Below are positions 5,239-12,099 of a stretch of 12,099 bases of DNA, piece by piece. A program made the position numbers and the translations under genes. The stretch's first letter is position 1; each line of letters starts with the position of its first letter. This stretch comes from MESE01 sp036675035. Its GTDB lineage: Bacteria; Pseudomonadota; Gammaproteobacteria; Burkholderiales; Burkholderiaceae_D. A model generated the notes under the pieces. It made no database searches, was not told where the DNA came from, and saw nothing but the letters and a program-made list of their open reading frames with translations. The DNA lies in contig JAKFFO010000186.1 of NCBI GenBank assembly GCA_036675035.1, positions 1 through 12,099 on the forward strand, in the 5' to 3' direction.

Positions 5239-7179
5239 ATGCCAAGTTTTTCAAAAATGTATCAATCGTCCAAGAATGCCTATGTTCGCGCGGCGGTGTT
5301 TTTATTGATCACGATCGGCATCGTGGCCGCAGTACTGTACAAGCCATTGGCGTTGCAGACCACCAACCCGGTGGTGCAATCGCAGGACATATCGGAAGTG
5401 ACTGCGCTGGCGGCAAACAAGGATCGCCTCGAATATCTGTTGCTCGCGAACCCGCTTTCCGACTTTCCGCGTTATGTTTTCAAATACAAGGACGCCGATC
5501 AGATCCATGTTGTAAAGGTGCCAAGCACTTCGCACAGCAATCTGGAGCGTGAAGTACTGCTGAAGAATTCGATCCCCTACTCGATCGCAACCGATGAATT
5601 CCTGAACACCTACAAGGCCGCGCTGAACGATGGAAATGCGCAGAACGGCATGCTTTCGAATGTCGGGACCTTTTTGGCGCGCAATGCGATCGGCCTCGCA
5701 TTGCTGATCTTCCTGGTGGTTGCGATGAAAAAAGGCATCCCCGGCATGGCTTCGAGCGCATCGGTGCTCAAGCCGGAGAACCTGAAAGGCAGTATGGACG
5801 ACCTGATCGGGATGGAAGACATCAAGCAGGAAGTCGCGCATCTTGAAGAGATGATCGAAAACCGCAGCCTTTACAAATCGCACAACATCGACAAGCCGTT
5901 CAACGTGATGCTGACCGGTCCCGCCGGAACCGGCAAGACCAAGCTGGCTGGCTATCTGGCAAAGAAACTCAACATTCCGCTGATCCAGGCATCCGGTTCC
6001 GGACTGGAATCGGGTTTCGTCGGCGGCGGCTCGAAAGCGCTCAATACAATCTACAAAAAGGCTTGCGCGCAGGGACGCTGCATTATCTTCCTCGACGAGG
6101 CGCAGACGCTGTTCACGCCGCGCGGCCGCGGCGATAAAAAATGGGACGACGATACTGCCAACACCTTGCTCGGACTGCTCGACGGCATCAAGAGCGATGA
6201 GGGTGCCGGCGTGATCTGGGTGGTGGCATCCAACTTCGACGATGCGAGCACGCAGATGGACGAAGCGATGCTGCGCCGTTTCTCCGTGAAGATCAATTTC
6301 CGCTTGCCGAATCGCGCGGAGCGCCGTGAATTGCTGAAGGTGTTCCTGTCGAAGAAAGATGAAGGCTGCGTCGACTGGAACGATCTGAATCTCGACTATG
6401 CGGCCGACATCACCGCCAACCTGAGCCCGGCACTGCTGGAGACCGTGGTCGACCGCGCCAGCATGATCGCGATCCATGAAAAAACCGTGATCAATACCGA
6501 CCTGCTGTTCCGCGCATTCGAGCGTGCATCGATCGGGTTGACCGACCGCGCCACCACCGCCGAGAAAGACAAGCAGCGCGAGCGGGTTGCGCTGCACGAG
6601 CTCGGGCATTTCTTCATGCAGATCGATCCGCATCTGCGCAAGGGCCTGAGCTGGGAAGAAGTAAAGCAGAAATCGAACTTGCTCAAGATCAGCACCGAAT
6701 CGGTTTCCAAGATCGGCGCGCTGGGATATGTGCTGTCGTCCGGCGAGGATGTATCGCTGCAGACGCTGGAAGAAATGGAGCAAGGCGTGATCCAGCTTTA
6801 CGGCGGCGTCGCGGCCGAAGAAATGTTCTACGGTTCGCGCGGCATCTCTACCGGCAGCCAGAACGATATCCAGAAGGCCACGTCGATGCTGGACTTGATG
6901 GTGAATCGCCTGTCGATGTATTCGCGCTCCAAGCTGGACTATACCCAGCTCAAGCGCGACGGATCGGCGGACGAGTCGGTCCGGCAACTGGAAGACAAGG
7001 CGGACGAGCTGTACAACCGCACGCTTGAATCGATGAAAGGTTACAAGGATGTCATCTGGGCGCTGAAGGGTACGTTGCTGGACCGTTATGTCCTGTCCAA
7101 GGATGAAGTGTTCGGATTGCTGGAAGATATCATGCAGTTGCCGCCGGCTCCTTCCGAGCCACAACTGAAGGCTGCCTGA
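5239..7179 (+). CDS. Divergent membrane-anchored FtsH-like AAA+ zinc protease
   Basis: Encodes 646 residues with FtsH architecture. A transmembrane helix (about 17-34) is followed by a periplasmic domain (35-146), a second helix (about 147-163), an AAA+ module and an M41-type peptidase. Walker A is GPAGTGKT (227-234), the pore loop FVGGG (260-264), Walker B IIFLDEA (282-288). The zinc site is HELGH (453-457), and the third ligand should be Asp543 in STGSQNDI, matching E. coli Asp495. All key catalytic residues are present, so it is predicted to unfold and degrade membrane or cytoplasmic substrates. It differs from housekeeping FtsH: Walker B continues as EAQT, the second region of homology reads LRRFSVKINFRLP instead of LRPGRFD, and the C-terminus is unlike FtsH. 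It is probably an accessory paralogue. The start at 5239 gives a short basic N-terminus before helix one; the ribosome site is weak. Confidence 0.87.
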   Translation: MPSFSKMYQSSKNAYVRAAVFLLITIGIVAAVLYKPLALQTTNPVVQSQDISEVTALAANKDRLEYLLLANPLSDFPRYVFKYKDADQIHVVKVPSTSHSNLEREVLLKNSIPYSIATDEFLNTYKAALNDGNAQNGMLSNVGTFLARNAIGLALLIFLVVAMKKGIPGMASSASVLKPENLKGSMDDLIGMEDIKQEVAHLEEMIENRSLYKSHNIDKPFNVMLTGPAGTGKTKLAGYLAKKLNIPLIQASGSGLESGFVGGGSKALNTIYKKACAQGRCIIFLDEAQTLFTPRGRGDKKWDDDTANTLLGLLDGIKSDEGAGVIWVVASNFDDASTQMDEAMLRRFSVKINFRLPNRAERRELLKVFLSKKDEGCVDWNDLNLDYAADITANLSPALLETVVDRASMIAIHEKTVINTDLLFRAFERASIGLTDRATTAEKDKQRERVALHELGHFFMQIDPHLRKGLSWEEVKQKSNLLKISTESVSKIGALGYVLSSGEDVSLQTLEEMEQGVIQLYGGVAAEEMFYGSRGISTGSQNDIQKATSMLDLMVNRLSMYSRSKLDYTQLKRDGSADESVRQLEDKADELYNRTLESMKGYKDVIWALKGTLLDRYVLSKDEVFGLLEDIMQLPPAPSEPQLKAA

Positions 7180-7210
7180 GCTTCGGCTCCGAGCTGACAA
7201 AAGCCGCCAC

Positions 7211-7238
7211 AAGCCCCTCGAATCGAGGGGCTTTTTTT
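7211..7238 (+). terminator. Rho-independent terminator of the FtsH-like gene
   Basis: AAGCCCCTCG and CGAGGGGCTT pair as a perfect 10-bp stem around an AAT loop, followed by a run of seven T (7232-7238). It lies 31 bases after the protease stop codon. Confidence 0.95.
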
Positions 7239-7293
7239 CTGCCACGGGAGTTCGCTTGGGGCGCGGGCGCTGCGGTTGCCTGGTCTGACGGGT

Positions 7294-7490
7294 TTAGCGG
7301 ACCGCCTGCGGGCTTCCATCCGACATCAGCGGATAACCATGATTTTCAGCCGGCTGAAATAGGCCTTGCATCGGTAATACGTATGTTGACCGAAGGTGGA
7401 CAGCGCACCAACCGTCGGCATGTGCGACAGACCGCGCACCAAGTTTCATCCTGGTCTGTCACGTGACTCATGTACGATTTGTCCTTGCAT
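7294..7490 (-). pseudogene. Frameshifted copy of the 66-residue gene at 8947-9147
   Basis: Read on the minus strand from ATG at 7490, it begins MQGQIVHE (intact copy MQVQIIHE) and then hits a stop after 14 codons. Realigning around small deletions restores similarity to the end: LSHMPTVGA (intact LSHMPPLGE), YYRCKAYF (intact YYTAKAYF), then YPLMSDGSPQAVR with a stop at the same place as YLLVLDGEPRLVN. One single-base loss and one two-base loss near the RPG/GLSH region, plus a further single-base loss after KAYF, explain the frame changes (197 bases against 201). The many substitutions show the copies diverged for some time. It lies just past the terminator of the FtsH-like gene, convergent with it, the same relation the intact copy has to the protease remnant at 8771. 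Confidence 0.85.
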
Positions 7491-7702
7491 GATGATCTCG
7501 CAGCATGATGGAATATCGACAGAACCGTATTCCCGCCAACAGTGCGCGGCGGATGCGGTCGCTATCGTTCCTCGGCGCGGCGCAAGCGCGTACTTCACGG
7601 CGAAATTAAGTATTTCCGTCGGTTTTGTTGGGCAATAGACAGGAAACAACAGGTTACGTAGACTACCAGGAGCATCCACTCGCCTCGTGCAAAACACAGA
7701 AA

Positions 7703-8707
7703 ATGAACCTGTCTGAATTCAGATATGCCCCCTTTTGTTTCGCGTTCCTGCTGTGCCAAACCGGCCCTGCCTCTGCGGCGGAGGTCGGTTGTCAACTTGA
7801 TAGAAACAACTCGATCACCACCGGCGAGTGCCTCGCCCAGATCCATAACGCGCACGATGTAGAGCTGAATGAAAAATACCAGACCATCCTGCGCGGATTG
7901 AAGCAGGCGTCTGCCCGACAGCCCGATTCGGCGGAAGTCCGGGCCCAATTGATCGCGGCCCAGCGCAACTGGCTCCGGTTCCGCGATAGCGACTGCAAGG
8001 CCCTTGCCTTGCACTTGGCAGACGATCCGTCGGTGCAGTCAAGAAACACGGCGTGCCTGTTGGCGCGCACCGAGCAGCGCGTCAAGGAGTTGGATCGCTG
8101 GATTGCAGTATTGCCACCGACCGTCGCTTCGGATCCGACATTCTCCCTGGTCGAACTCGGCCAGCCGATCGCGGGGCAGCCGCTAACTTTCTGGATTCAG
8201 CGTTACTGGCAATGGCAACGTTCATTTCCGCGCGGCAGCCAGCCGAGCGACGACAGCACCGGCATCCGCTGCGGCGTCCGGCAAAATCAGCCAGTGTTTT
8301 TTCTGGCCGGAAGCGGCGGGACGGCGCCGATCGTACGGAACTGCACGATACCGCGCGACAAATACATCCTGGTGCCGATCCTCCATGTGCTCGCCCAGAA
8401 CGACGGCACCGCCAGCATACGTTGCGAAGCTTTTATGAACGCGGTGCGTGAAGTCAACGATAGCGCAGTCGACCTGTCGTTCACGATCGACGATCAGGCG
8501 ATCCGGAATCTCGCTGCCGGCAAGGCAGAGAGCGGCTGCTTCGCATTGAATGACGCGTCGCGCGGTATTGCCGGCACAGCCGCCGGCGCAGGTTATTGGA
8601 TTGTCCTGAAACCACTGAGACCCGGAAGCTATAAATTTCACTTTTCTGGCCGCTACCTGGCGGACGGATTCGGGCAGGACCTCAGTTACACGATCAGGGT
8701 GGAGTAG
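7703..8707 (+). CDS. Secreted two-domain protein: LprI-like (DUF1311) plus a conserved exported domain
   Basis: Encodes 334 residues from ATG 7703. Residues 1-25 form a signal peptide (h-region FCFAFLL, then PASA). Residues 30-135 are a DUF1311/LprI domain with four cysteines (30, 43, 98, 118), the signature QRNWLRFRDSDC (87-98), and CLLARTEQRVKELDRW near its end. Mycobacterial LprI inhibits lysozyme, but most DUF1311 proteins have no known function. Residues about 160-334 form a second domain with WIQRYWQWQRSFP, DDSTGIRC, QPVFFLAG and CTIP-DKYILVPI. I recognise this pattern from uncharacterised exported bacterial proteins (WWQWALSIP...GPVWFLAG type); it has four more cysteines (190, 214, 241, 279). 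Acting outside the inner membrane is safe; the activity is unknown. A frame opening with TTG at 7625 is less likely because it would displace the signal peptide. The gene stands between the two scars of a duplicated protease unit. Confidence 0.8.
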   Translation: MNLSEFRYAPFCFAFLLCQTGPASAAEVGCQLDRNNSITTGECLAQIHNAHDVELNEKYQTILRGLKQASARQPDSAEVRAQLIAAQRNWLRFRDSDCKALALHLADDPSVQSRNTACLLARTEQRVKELDRWIAVLPPTVASDPTFSLVELGQPIAGQPLTFWIQRYWQWQRSFPRGSQPSDDSTGIRCGVRQNQPVFFLAGSGGTAPIVRNCTIPRDKYILVPILHVLAQNDGTASIRCEAFMNAVREVNDSAVDLSFTIDDQAIRNLAAGKAESGCFALNDASRGIAGTAAGAGYWIVLKPLRPGSYKFHFSGRYLADGFGQDLSYTIRVE

Positions 8708-8770
8708 CGGTGGAATAGCGTACAGCGCGGCGCTGCTGCGACCGGCACCGCGTTGCGTGGATGTCGTACG

Positions 8771-8896
8771 GTCAGACAGCTGAAATGCGAGGCCGACGAA
8801 CTGTACAATCGCGCTCTCGAAGCGATGATGGGTTAAAGGCACATGAGCTGGTCACTGAAGGTGGCTCGGATTGCTCGCGGAGATAATGCCGCAACC
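8771..8896 (+). pseudogene. 3' fragment of a second FtsH-like gene
   Basis: From 8771, one frame reads VRQL, then ADELYNR, LE, M and G before TAA at 8834. That is 15 of 21 residues identical to positions 581-601 of the FtsH-like protease. Past the stop, DNA similarity goes on with small gaps: AGCTGGTCACTGAAGG parallels the ATCTGGGCGCTGAAGG coding for IWALKG, and CGGATTGCT at 8867 parallels the same word in the FGLLEDIM codons, after a deletion of about 36 bases. Weak similarity also reaches back to about 8762. Everything upstream of residue 580 is missing. It begins about 60 bases after the LprI-like gene. Confidence 0.85.
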
Positions 8897-8946
8897 ATCC
8901 GTCGACGCGGCTGCGCAACTCCCTCGGAATCATATGTCCGGCCCTC

Positions 8947-9147
8947 TTAATTGACGAGCCGTGGCTCGCCATCCAGCACGAGCAGATAGCGATCGCTTTC
9001 GTCGGGGCCGAAATATGCTTTCGCGGTGTAATACACCTGTTGATCCAGCGTAAAAGGCTCGCCCAGCGGCGGCATGTGGGACAGCTCATGGATACCGAGT
9101 TCCATTCTCGGTCCGTTCGCCGGCTCGTGGATGATTTGTACTTGCAT
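8947..9147 (-). CDS. Conserved small protein of unknown function (66 aa), partner-like ORF of the FtsH-like gene
   Basis: Encodes 66 residues, acidic, with no signal peptide, cysteine or membrane segment, so probably cytoplasmic. Alternating hydrophobic residues (VQIIHE, RYLLVLDG, QQVYYTAKAYFG) suggest a small beta-rich fold. I do not recognise a named family. Evidence that it is a real gene comes from the degenerate copy at 7294-7490, which keeps the same start, stop and core motifs; noncoding DNA would not be conserved in that codon-wise way. The upstream bases of both copies (9148-9205 and 7491-7545) are also related, including an ATTC-GCC-AACAGT stretch, so the promoter was duplicated with it. 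It faces the protease remnant tail to tail. A role with the protease, for example as adaptor or modulator, is only an inference from the linkage. The ribosome site (AGG) is weak. Confidence 0.75.
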   Translation of the reverse strand: MQVQIIHEPANGPRMELGIHELSHMPPLGEPFTLDQQVYYTAKAYFGPDESDRYLLVLDGEPRLVN

Positions 9148-9303
9148 GACTGGCCTGCGCTATGAACGATGGTTGATAGATTCATATTCGCCAAAACAGT
9201 TTCATGCCTGATCCGCAGCAGCAACCGAAAAACAGATATCGAGGGCACCGTGCGCCGATCCCGACAAGACCCGGGTCACGAATGATGGTCTGTAGTGAGG
9301 TCT

Positions 9304-9349
9304 GCGCAGCAAAGCCGGCCTGATAACAAATAAAGCAAAGTTGCTGCGC
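9304..9349. repeat. Inverted repeat at the 3' end of the GIY-YIG gene
   Basis: GCGCAGCAA (9304-9312) and TTGCTGCGC (9341-9349) form a perfect 9-bp stem around a 28-base loop, directly beyond the stop of the minus-strand GIY-YIG gene. A T8 run follows on the plus strand five bases past the stem (9355-9362), but no T-run follows on the minus strand. It may end transcription or protect the 3' end of the DUF2855/GIY-YIG message. Confidence 0.45.
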
Positions 9350-9351
9350 GC

Positions 9352-9654
9352 TCAATTTTTTTTCGCCTGCCCGAAACCACTAGCCGCATCTGGCGTGGCG
9401 TCAGGAAAATATTTCATGCAAAGCGCACGCTTCTGTCTTGCCGTCAGCCGCTTCAATTCGTATTCGCCCTTCGATGCCGAAGACCGGTCATCGAATTCGA
9501 ACACCGCGAGCAAGCGTTGCGGCGGACGCGAGCGGGTATAGCGCGCACCCTTGCCGCTGGCATGGGCCGCAAATCTTTTTTCGACATCGGTCGTAATGCC
9601 GGTGTAGATGCTGCCGTCGCTGCACTCCAGCAGGTACAGGAACCAGCTTGCCAC
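9352..9654 (-). CDS. GIY-YIG nuclease superfamily protein (YhbQ/UPF0213-like)
   Basis: Encodes 100 residues, the usual size of stand-alone UPF0213 proteins. The GIY-YIG core is complete: LYLLECSDGSIYTG (6-19) with Tyr7 and Tyr17, Arg27 and His31 in the following helix, the GKGARYTR loop (34-41), and the catalytic-type Glu64 in GEYELKRLT. GIY-YIG domains cut DNA through a single metal ion; the E. coli relative YhbQ is reported to have DNA-cleaving activity, but its cellular role is unclear. The start is GTG at 9654, two bases after the TAG of the DUF2855 gene, so the two are co-transcribed and translation may restart from the preceding gene; there is no good ribosome site. The C-terminal AAS-GFGQAKKN tail is outside the fold. 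Confidence 0.9.
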   Translation of the reverse strand: MASWFLYLLECSDGSIYTGITTDVEKRFAAHASGKGARYTRSRPPQRLLAVFEFDDRSSASKGEYELKRLTARQKRALCMKYFPDATPDAASGFGQAKKN

Positions 9655-9656
9655 CG

Positions 9657-10772
9657 CTAGTCGAACAACGACAGCATGTGGCCCTGATCCGGCCTCGCGC
9701 GGCCTTCCAGCATTTCGCGGTATACGCGTTCGACCGCTGCCGGGCCGCGTCCTTCAACGACGGTCATCCAATTGCCAAGCGGCTTCATGAATTCCTTCCA
9801 TTTGACGGCGAGACGTTCCGTCACGCCGTGCGGACCCCAGTCGGCTGCGCGCTTCTTGATCTGTGCGGGAGCAAAAAACAATGTCGGCCGGGCCCCGGGC
9901 AACCTGCCCTCGCCTTCGCGCTGATCCCAATGGGTGCCGCCGACCGCGCACGAGTACTTCATGTTGTCGTTGAAATGATGATGCAGGCCGCTGCGCACCC
10001 GGCCGTTGCCTGCCATATCGACATACACCACTGGCAGATCGTCCGGCAGCGATGCGATCCGGTCATAGGTGACGACCCGATCATAGCAGCCGAGACTTTC
10101 GGTAAACGCGACATTGCCCGGCGATGTAAGGCCGATGACTTCGCATTGATCCCGACCGCGCTGCGCCAGCAGGAATGCAAGGCCGTATGCGGTCTTGCTC
10201 GATGCGCTGGACAATATGACTGCGCGTGCACCGAAGAATTGATTATCGGCCAGAAAATCGTCGATCATGAATGACGTGATGAACAACGGCCTCAGCAACG
10301 CAATTTCGCTTTCATGCGTTGCGTCATAAGCCGGGTCAGCGGTGGTGCGCAAATACTGGTTGTACAGCGGGTGCATTGCCTGGCGATGCGCAACGCCGTC
10401 GAAGAACCCGCTGTCGCTGAGTCGGTCCGGTTGCATCACGACGTAGCCCGACATCGGGAAGTAGCCGTAAAAGCGTTCGCCCTCCTTGACCGCGTCGCTG
10501 CGCGACTGGACCACATCGCCGAAACCCCAGACCGGTATGCGCCCCCATCCTGGTTCGGCCGGGAAGAAGTTCCAGTACGACATCGCATCGCCGAACGCCG
10601 CGTAGGTCACGTTATTCGAGGTAAACGCAAACTTGTCGATCCGGATCAGCACCTGCCCCGCTTCCAGCGGCGTATCGGCGCGCGCGGCGCCAGGTACAAA
10701 CTTGTGTTCATGCAAGTCGTCGCGCCGGACCACGAAATCCAGGGCGCTGGTGTGATGATCTGTCGATGCCAT
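9657..10772 (-). CDS. DUF2855 family protein (MDR/quinone reductase-like)
   Basis: Encodes 371 residues, full length for DUF2855. Typical segments include FAFTSNNVTYAAFGD (48-62), WNFFPA and WGRIPVWGFGDV (67-87), GERFYGYFPMSGY (98-110), and a Rossmann-like AVILSSASSKTAYGLAFLL (184-202). The layout resembles medium-chain dehydrogenase/quinone reductases: an N-terminal GroES-like part, then a nucleotide-binding part, but without zinc ligands and with an altered glycine motif. Some members are annotated as acting on enoyl or ketone substrates, yet no reaction is established for the family, so I do not assign one. There is no signal peptide; it should be cytoplasmic. The ATG at 10772 has a strong GGGAG four bases upstream. 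It leads a two-gene unit with the GIY-YIG gene. Confidence 0.88.
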   Translation of the reverse strand: MASTDHHTSALDFVVRRDDLHEHKFVPGAARADTPLEAGQVLIRIDKFAFTSNNVTYAAFGDAMSYWNFFPAEPGWGRIPVWGFGDVVQSRSDAVKEGERFYGYFPMSGYVVMQPDRLSDSGFFDGVAHRQAMHPLYNQYLRTTADPAYDATHESEIALLRPLFITSFMIDDFLADNQFFGARAVILSSASSKTAYGLAFLLAQRGRDQCEVIGLTSPGNVAFTESLGCYDRVVTYDRIASLPDDLPVVYVDMAGNGRVRSGLHHHFNDNMKYSCAVGGTHWDQREGEGRLPGARPTLFFAPAQIKKRAADWGPHGVTERLAVKWKEFMKPLGNWMTVVEGRGPAAVERVYREMLEGRARPDQGHMLSLFD

Positions 10773-11138
10773 ATGTCTCCCTATGCAGATGCAGGTAATT
10801 TCAAATCGGATTGTGAGCGGATTGTGAAGATTGTGAGCGGATTGTGAAGATTATGAGAATTGTGCAGATTATGTAATGCGGAAGTATCACATAAAGCGGG
10901 CATTTCGATTCGGCATCATGCCGGTCCCGACCGCTTTTCGCGGCAGGCCGCGCCACCCGCATCGCTCCTGCACGTAAATTTTTCCGACTATTGAATAAAA
11001 CATTCGGCCGCGATCCGGTGTTTTTAAAATGCAGCGTAGGTTTCATGGACATTCCGCGATGCAAGTCAGTAGCACGGCGCATGGGCACATGTTTTGCTGA
11101 AGCTCCTCCTTATCAGCCATTCACAGGACCTGCCGACC
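10773..11138. other. Intergenic region between DUF2855 and CotH-family genes
   Basis: These 366 bases separate divergent genes and must hold both promoters. They contain the tandem repeat at 10809-10873. A TAAAAT at 11025-11030 could be a -10 for the rightward gene but has no matching -35. CATAAT words on the minus strand just beyond the repeat could serve the leftward gene. No further gene is supported. Confidence 0.45.
10809..10873. repeat. Short tandem repeat upstream of the DUF2855 gene
   Basis: The 20-bp unit GATTGTGAGCGGATTGTGAA occurs twice, perfectly, at 10809-10828 and 10829-10848. Degenerate units continue (GATTATGAGA, ATTGTGCA, GATTATG) to 10873. The deeper period is 8-11 bases with a RATTRTG core, about seven copies. 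It begins 37 bases before the DUF2855 start codon, within the probable promoter or leader. It may be regulator half-sites in series or a replication-slippage tract. Confidence 0.85.
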
Positions 11139-12099
11139 ATGAAATCATTTTTGCTTGCATTGAGCACCGCCGCGCTTGCCGCCATCCTTGCAGGATGCGG
11201 CGGAGGCTCGTCCGACACTGCCGCCACCGGCGCATCCGCCGGTACCGAACAAGGCGTTTCACCAGGGAATCAGGATGGCGCCGGCGGTACTCCCGTTGCG
11301 GGCACTGCATTACCGAAGATATATATCATGACTGAAGGCGGCGCTGAAGTGACATCGACTGATGATTACCTGAATGCGACGGTAAGAGTGGTCTCCGAAA
11401 CCGGCAGCGAGCTGATGGAAGTTCCGACTGAAATCCGCGGTCGCGGAAATACTACCTGGGGCATGCCGAAAAAACCGTACCGCCTGAAACTGGCTGAAGC
11501 GGCATCGATGCTGGGCATGCCGGCCGAGCGGGACTGGGCATTGCTGGCCAATTATGCGGACAAGTCGCTGGTGCGCAACCGGTTTGCCATGGCACTCGGC
11601 GAACAGGTCGGACTCGCTTACAACCCGCGATCGAAGTTTGTCGAGTTGTACTTCAATAATGAATACCAGGGCGTTTACGACTTGTTCGAGCATGTGAAAG
11701 TCGATGCGAACCGGGTCAATGTCCAGGAGCTGGACCCGGATGCCGATACCGCCGCCGACACCATTACCGGCGGCTATTTTCTCGAAGTCGACCACCGGCT
11801 CGACGAAGATGTTTGCTGGTTCACTTCAATGAACGTGCCGATCTGCTCCAAGGATCCGGAATACGATCCGGAAGATGTGCTGAATCCGGCGCACGCATCG
11901 TACGCGCAGTACAACTACATAACCAGCTATCTGAATGCGGCCGAACAGTCGCTGGCCACGCCCGGAAACACCTATGAAGAATACTTCGATGTCGATGCGA
12001 TGGTGAACTGGTATCTGGTAAGCGAACTGCTGCGAAATAACGATGCGCGCATCAACAGCGAGATCCCCGGAGTCGACAATTTCACGAGCAGCGTGTTTC
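11139..12099 (+). CDS. CotH-family lipoprotein (partial, runs off right edge)
   Basis: The open frame gives 320 residues without a stop. Residues 1-20 are a lipoprotein signal with lipobox ILAGC (Cys20); Gly at +2 suggests outer-membrane sorting. A Gly/Ser/Ala-rich linker covers 21-56. The CotH domain starts near 60: IRGRGNTTWG (99-108) followed by KKPYRLKL, then RDWALLANYADKSLVRNRFA (131-150), VELYFNNEYQGVYDLFEHVKVD (168-189), GGYFLEVDHR (211-220) and, near the edge, WYLVSELLRNNDA. CotH proteins have an atypical protein-kinase fold; Bacillus CotH phosphorylates spore-coat proteins, and many Gram-negative members are secreted with unknown targets. The catalytic metal-binding segment expected further on lies beyond the window. 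AGGA at 11125 serves as ribosome site. A pair of cysteines (226, 236) may form a disulfide. Confidence 0.9.
   Translation, partial: MKSFLLALSTAALAAILAGCGGGSSDTAATGASAGTEQGVSPGNQDGAGGTPVAGTALPKIYIMTEGGAEVTSTDDYLNATVRVVSETGSELMEVPTEIRGRGNTTWGMPKKPYRLKLAEAASMLGMPAERDWALLANYADKSLVRNRFAMALGEQVGLAYNPRSKFVELYFNNEYQGVYDLFEHVKVDANRVNVQELDPDADTAADTITGGYFLEVDHRLDEDVCWFTSMNVPICSKDPEYDPEDVLNPAHASYAQYNYITSYLNAAEQSLATPGNTYEEYFDVDAMVNWYLVSELLRNNDARINSEIPGVDNFTSSVF

Noticed and set aside
5302..7245. A 647-codon open frame antisense to the FtsH-like gene
   Set aside because: Its sequence is low-complexity-like with no recognisable domain, while the sense strand encodes a complete protease. GC-rich third positions produce such antisense frames.
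7211..7490. Mobile-element insertion as cause of the repeated segments
   Set aside because: No transposase, terminal inverted repeats or target duplications are visible; the repeated parts correspond to gene boundaries, which fits tandem duplication and decay better.
8772..9248. A 158-codon minus-strand frame over the protease remnant and small gene
   Set aside because: It runs out of frame with the validated 66-residue gene and shows no family resemblance.
10809..10848. Resemblance of the repeat to the lac operator (TTGTGAGCGGAT)
   Set aside because: The second half of the operator (AACAATT) is absent, there is no lac-type gene, and the words recur in tandem rather than as a palindrome.
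10809..10873. CRISPR-like repeat array
   Set aside because: Units are directly adjacent without spacers and no cas gene is present.

Overview
The window looks like chromosomal DNA of a betaproteobacterium, most likely Burkholderiales and possibly Oxalobacteraceae. This rests on the moderately GC-rich sequence, Gram-negative envelope proteins (TonB receptor, YfiR, periplasmic FKBP) and the overall flavour of the proteins. It is an inference, because no rRNA or marker gene is present. Most genes encode exported or membrane proteins. No tRNA, rRNA, CRISPR array, intact insertion sequence or phage gene was found.

Layout. (1) 1-2559, minus strand: a TonB-dependent receptor, a YfiR-family periplasmic protein and the first 19 codons of a probable membrane signalling protein, joined by one-base TGATG overlaps. 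This is a sensing operon running off the left edge. (2) 2991-4076, plus strand: a periplasmic FKBP prolyl isomerase, then a zinc-ribbon/membrane/glutaredoxin protein. (3) 4077-4953: an unusually rich regulatory region in front of a small secreted four-cysteine protein of Rap1a/Tai type. It holds an exact FNR-type box, an inverted pair containing a perfect DnaA-box word, a perfect 24-bp palindrome overlapping the -35 of a good sigma70 promoter, and a 21-codon leader ORF ending in an ATGA overlap. (4) 5239-9147: a divergent membrane-anchored FtsH-like AAA protease with a strong terminator, followed by the remains of a local duplication. (5) 9352-10772, minus strand: a DUF2855 protein and a GIY-YIG nuclease-like protein, two bases apart, preceded by a small tandem repeat. 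(6) 11139 to the end: the first 320 codons of a CotH-family lipoprotein, cut by the window edge.

The most notable result is in part 4. Directly after the protease gene lies a frameshifted copy (7294-7490) of the small minus-strand gene found intact at 8947-9147. Just before that intact gene lies a 3' fragment (8771-8896) of the protease gene itself. The simplest reading is that a two-gene unit (FtsH-like protease plus a convergent small ORF) was duplicated in tandem. Each copy then lost a different gene, and a two-domain secreted LprI-like protein now sits between the scars. The persistence of one good copy of each member suggests, without proving it, that the protease and the 66-residue protein work together.
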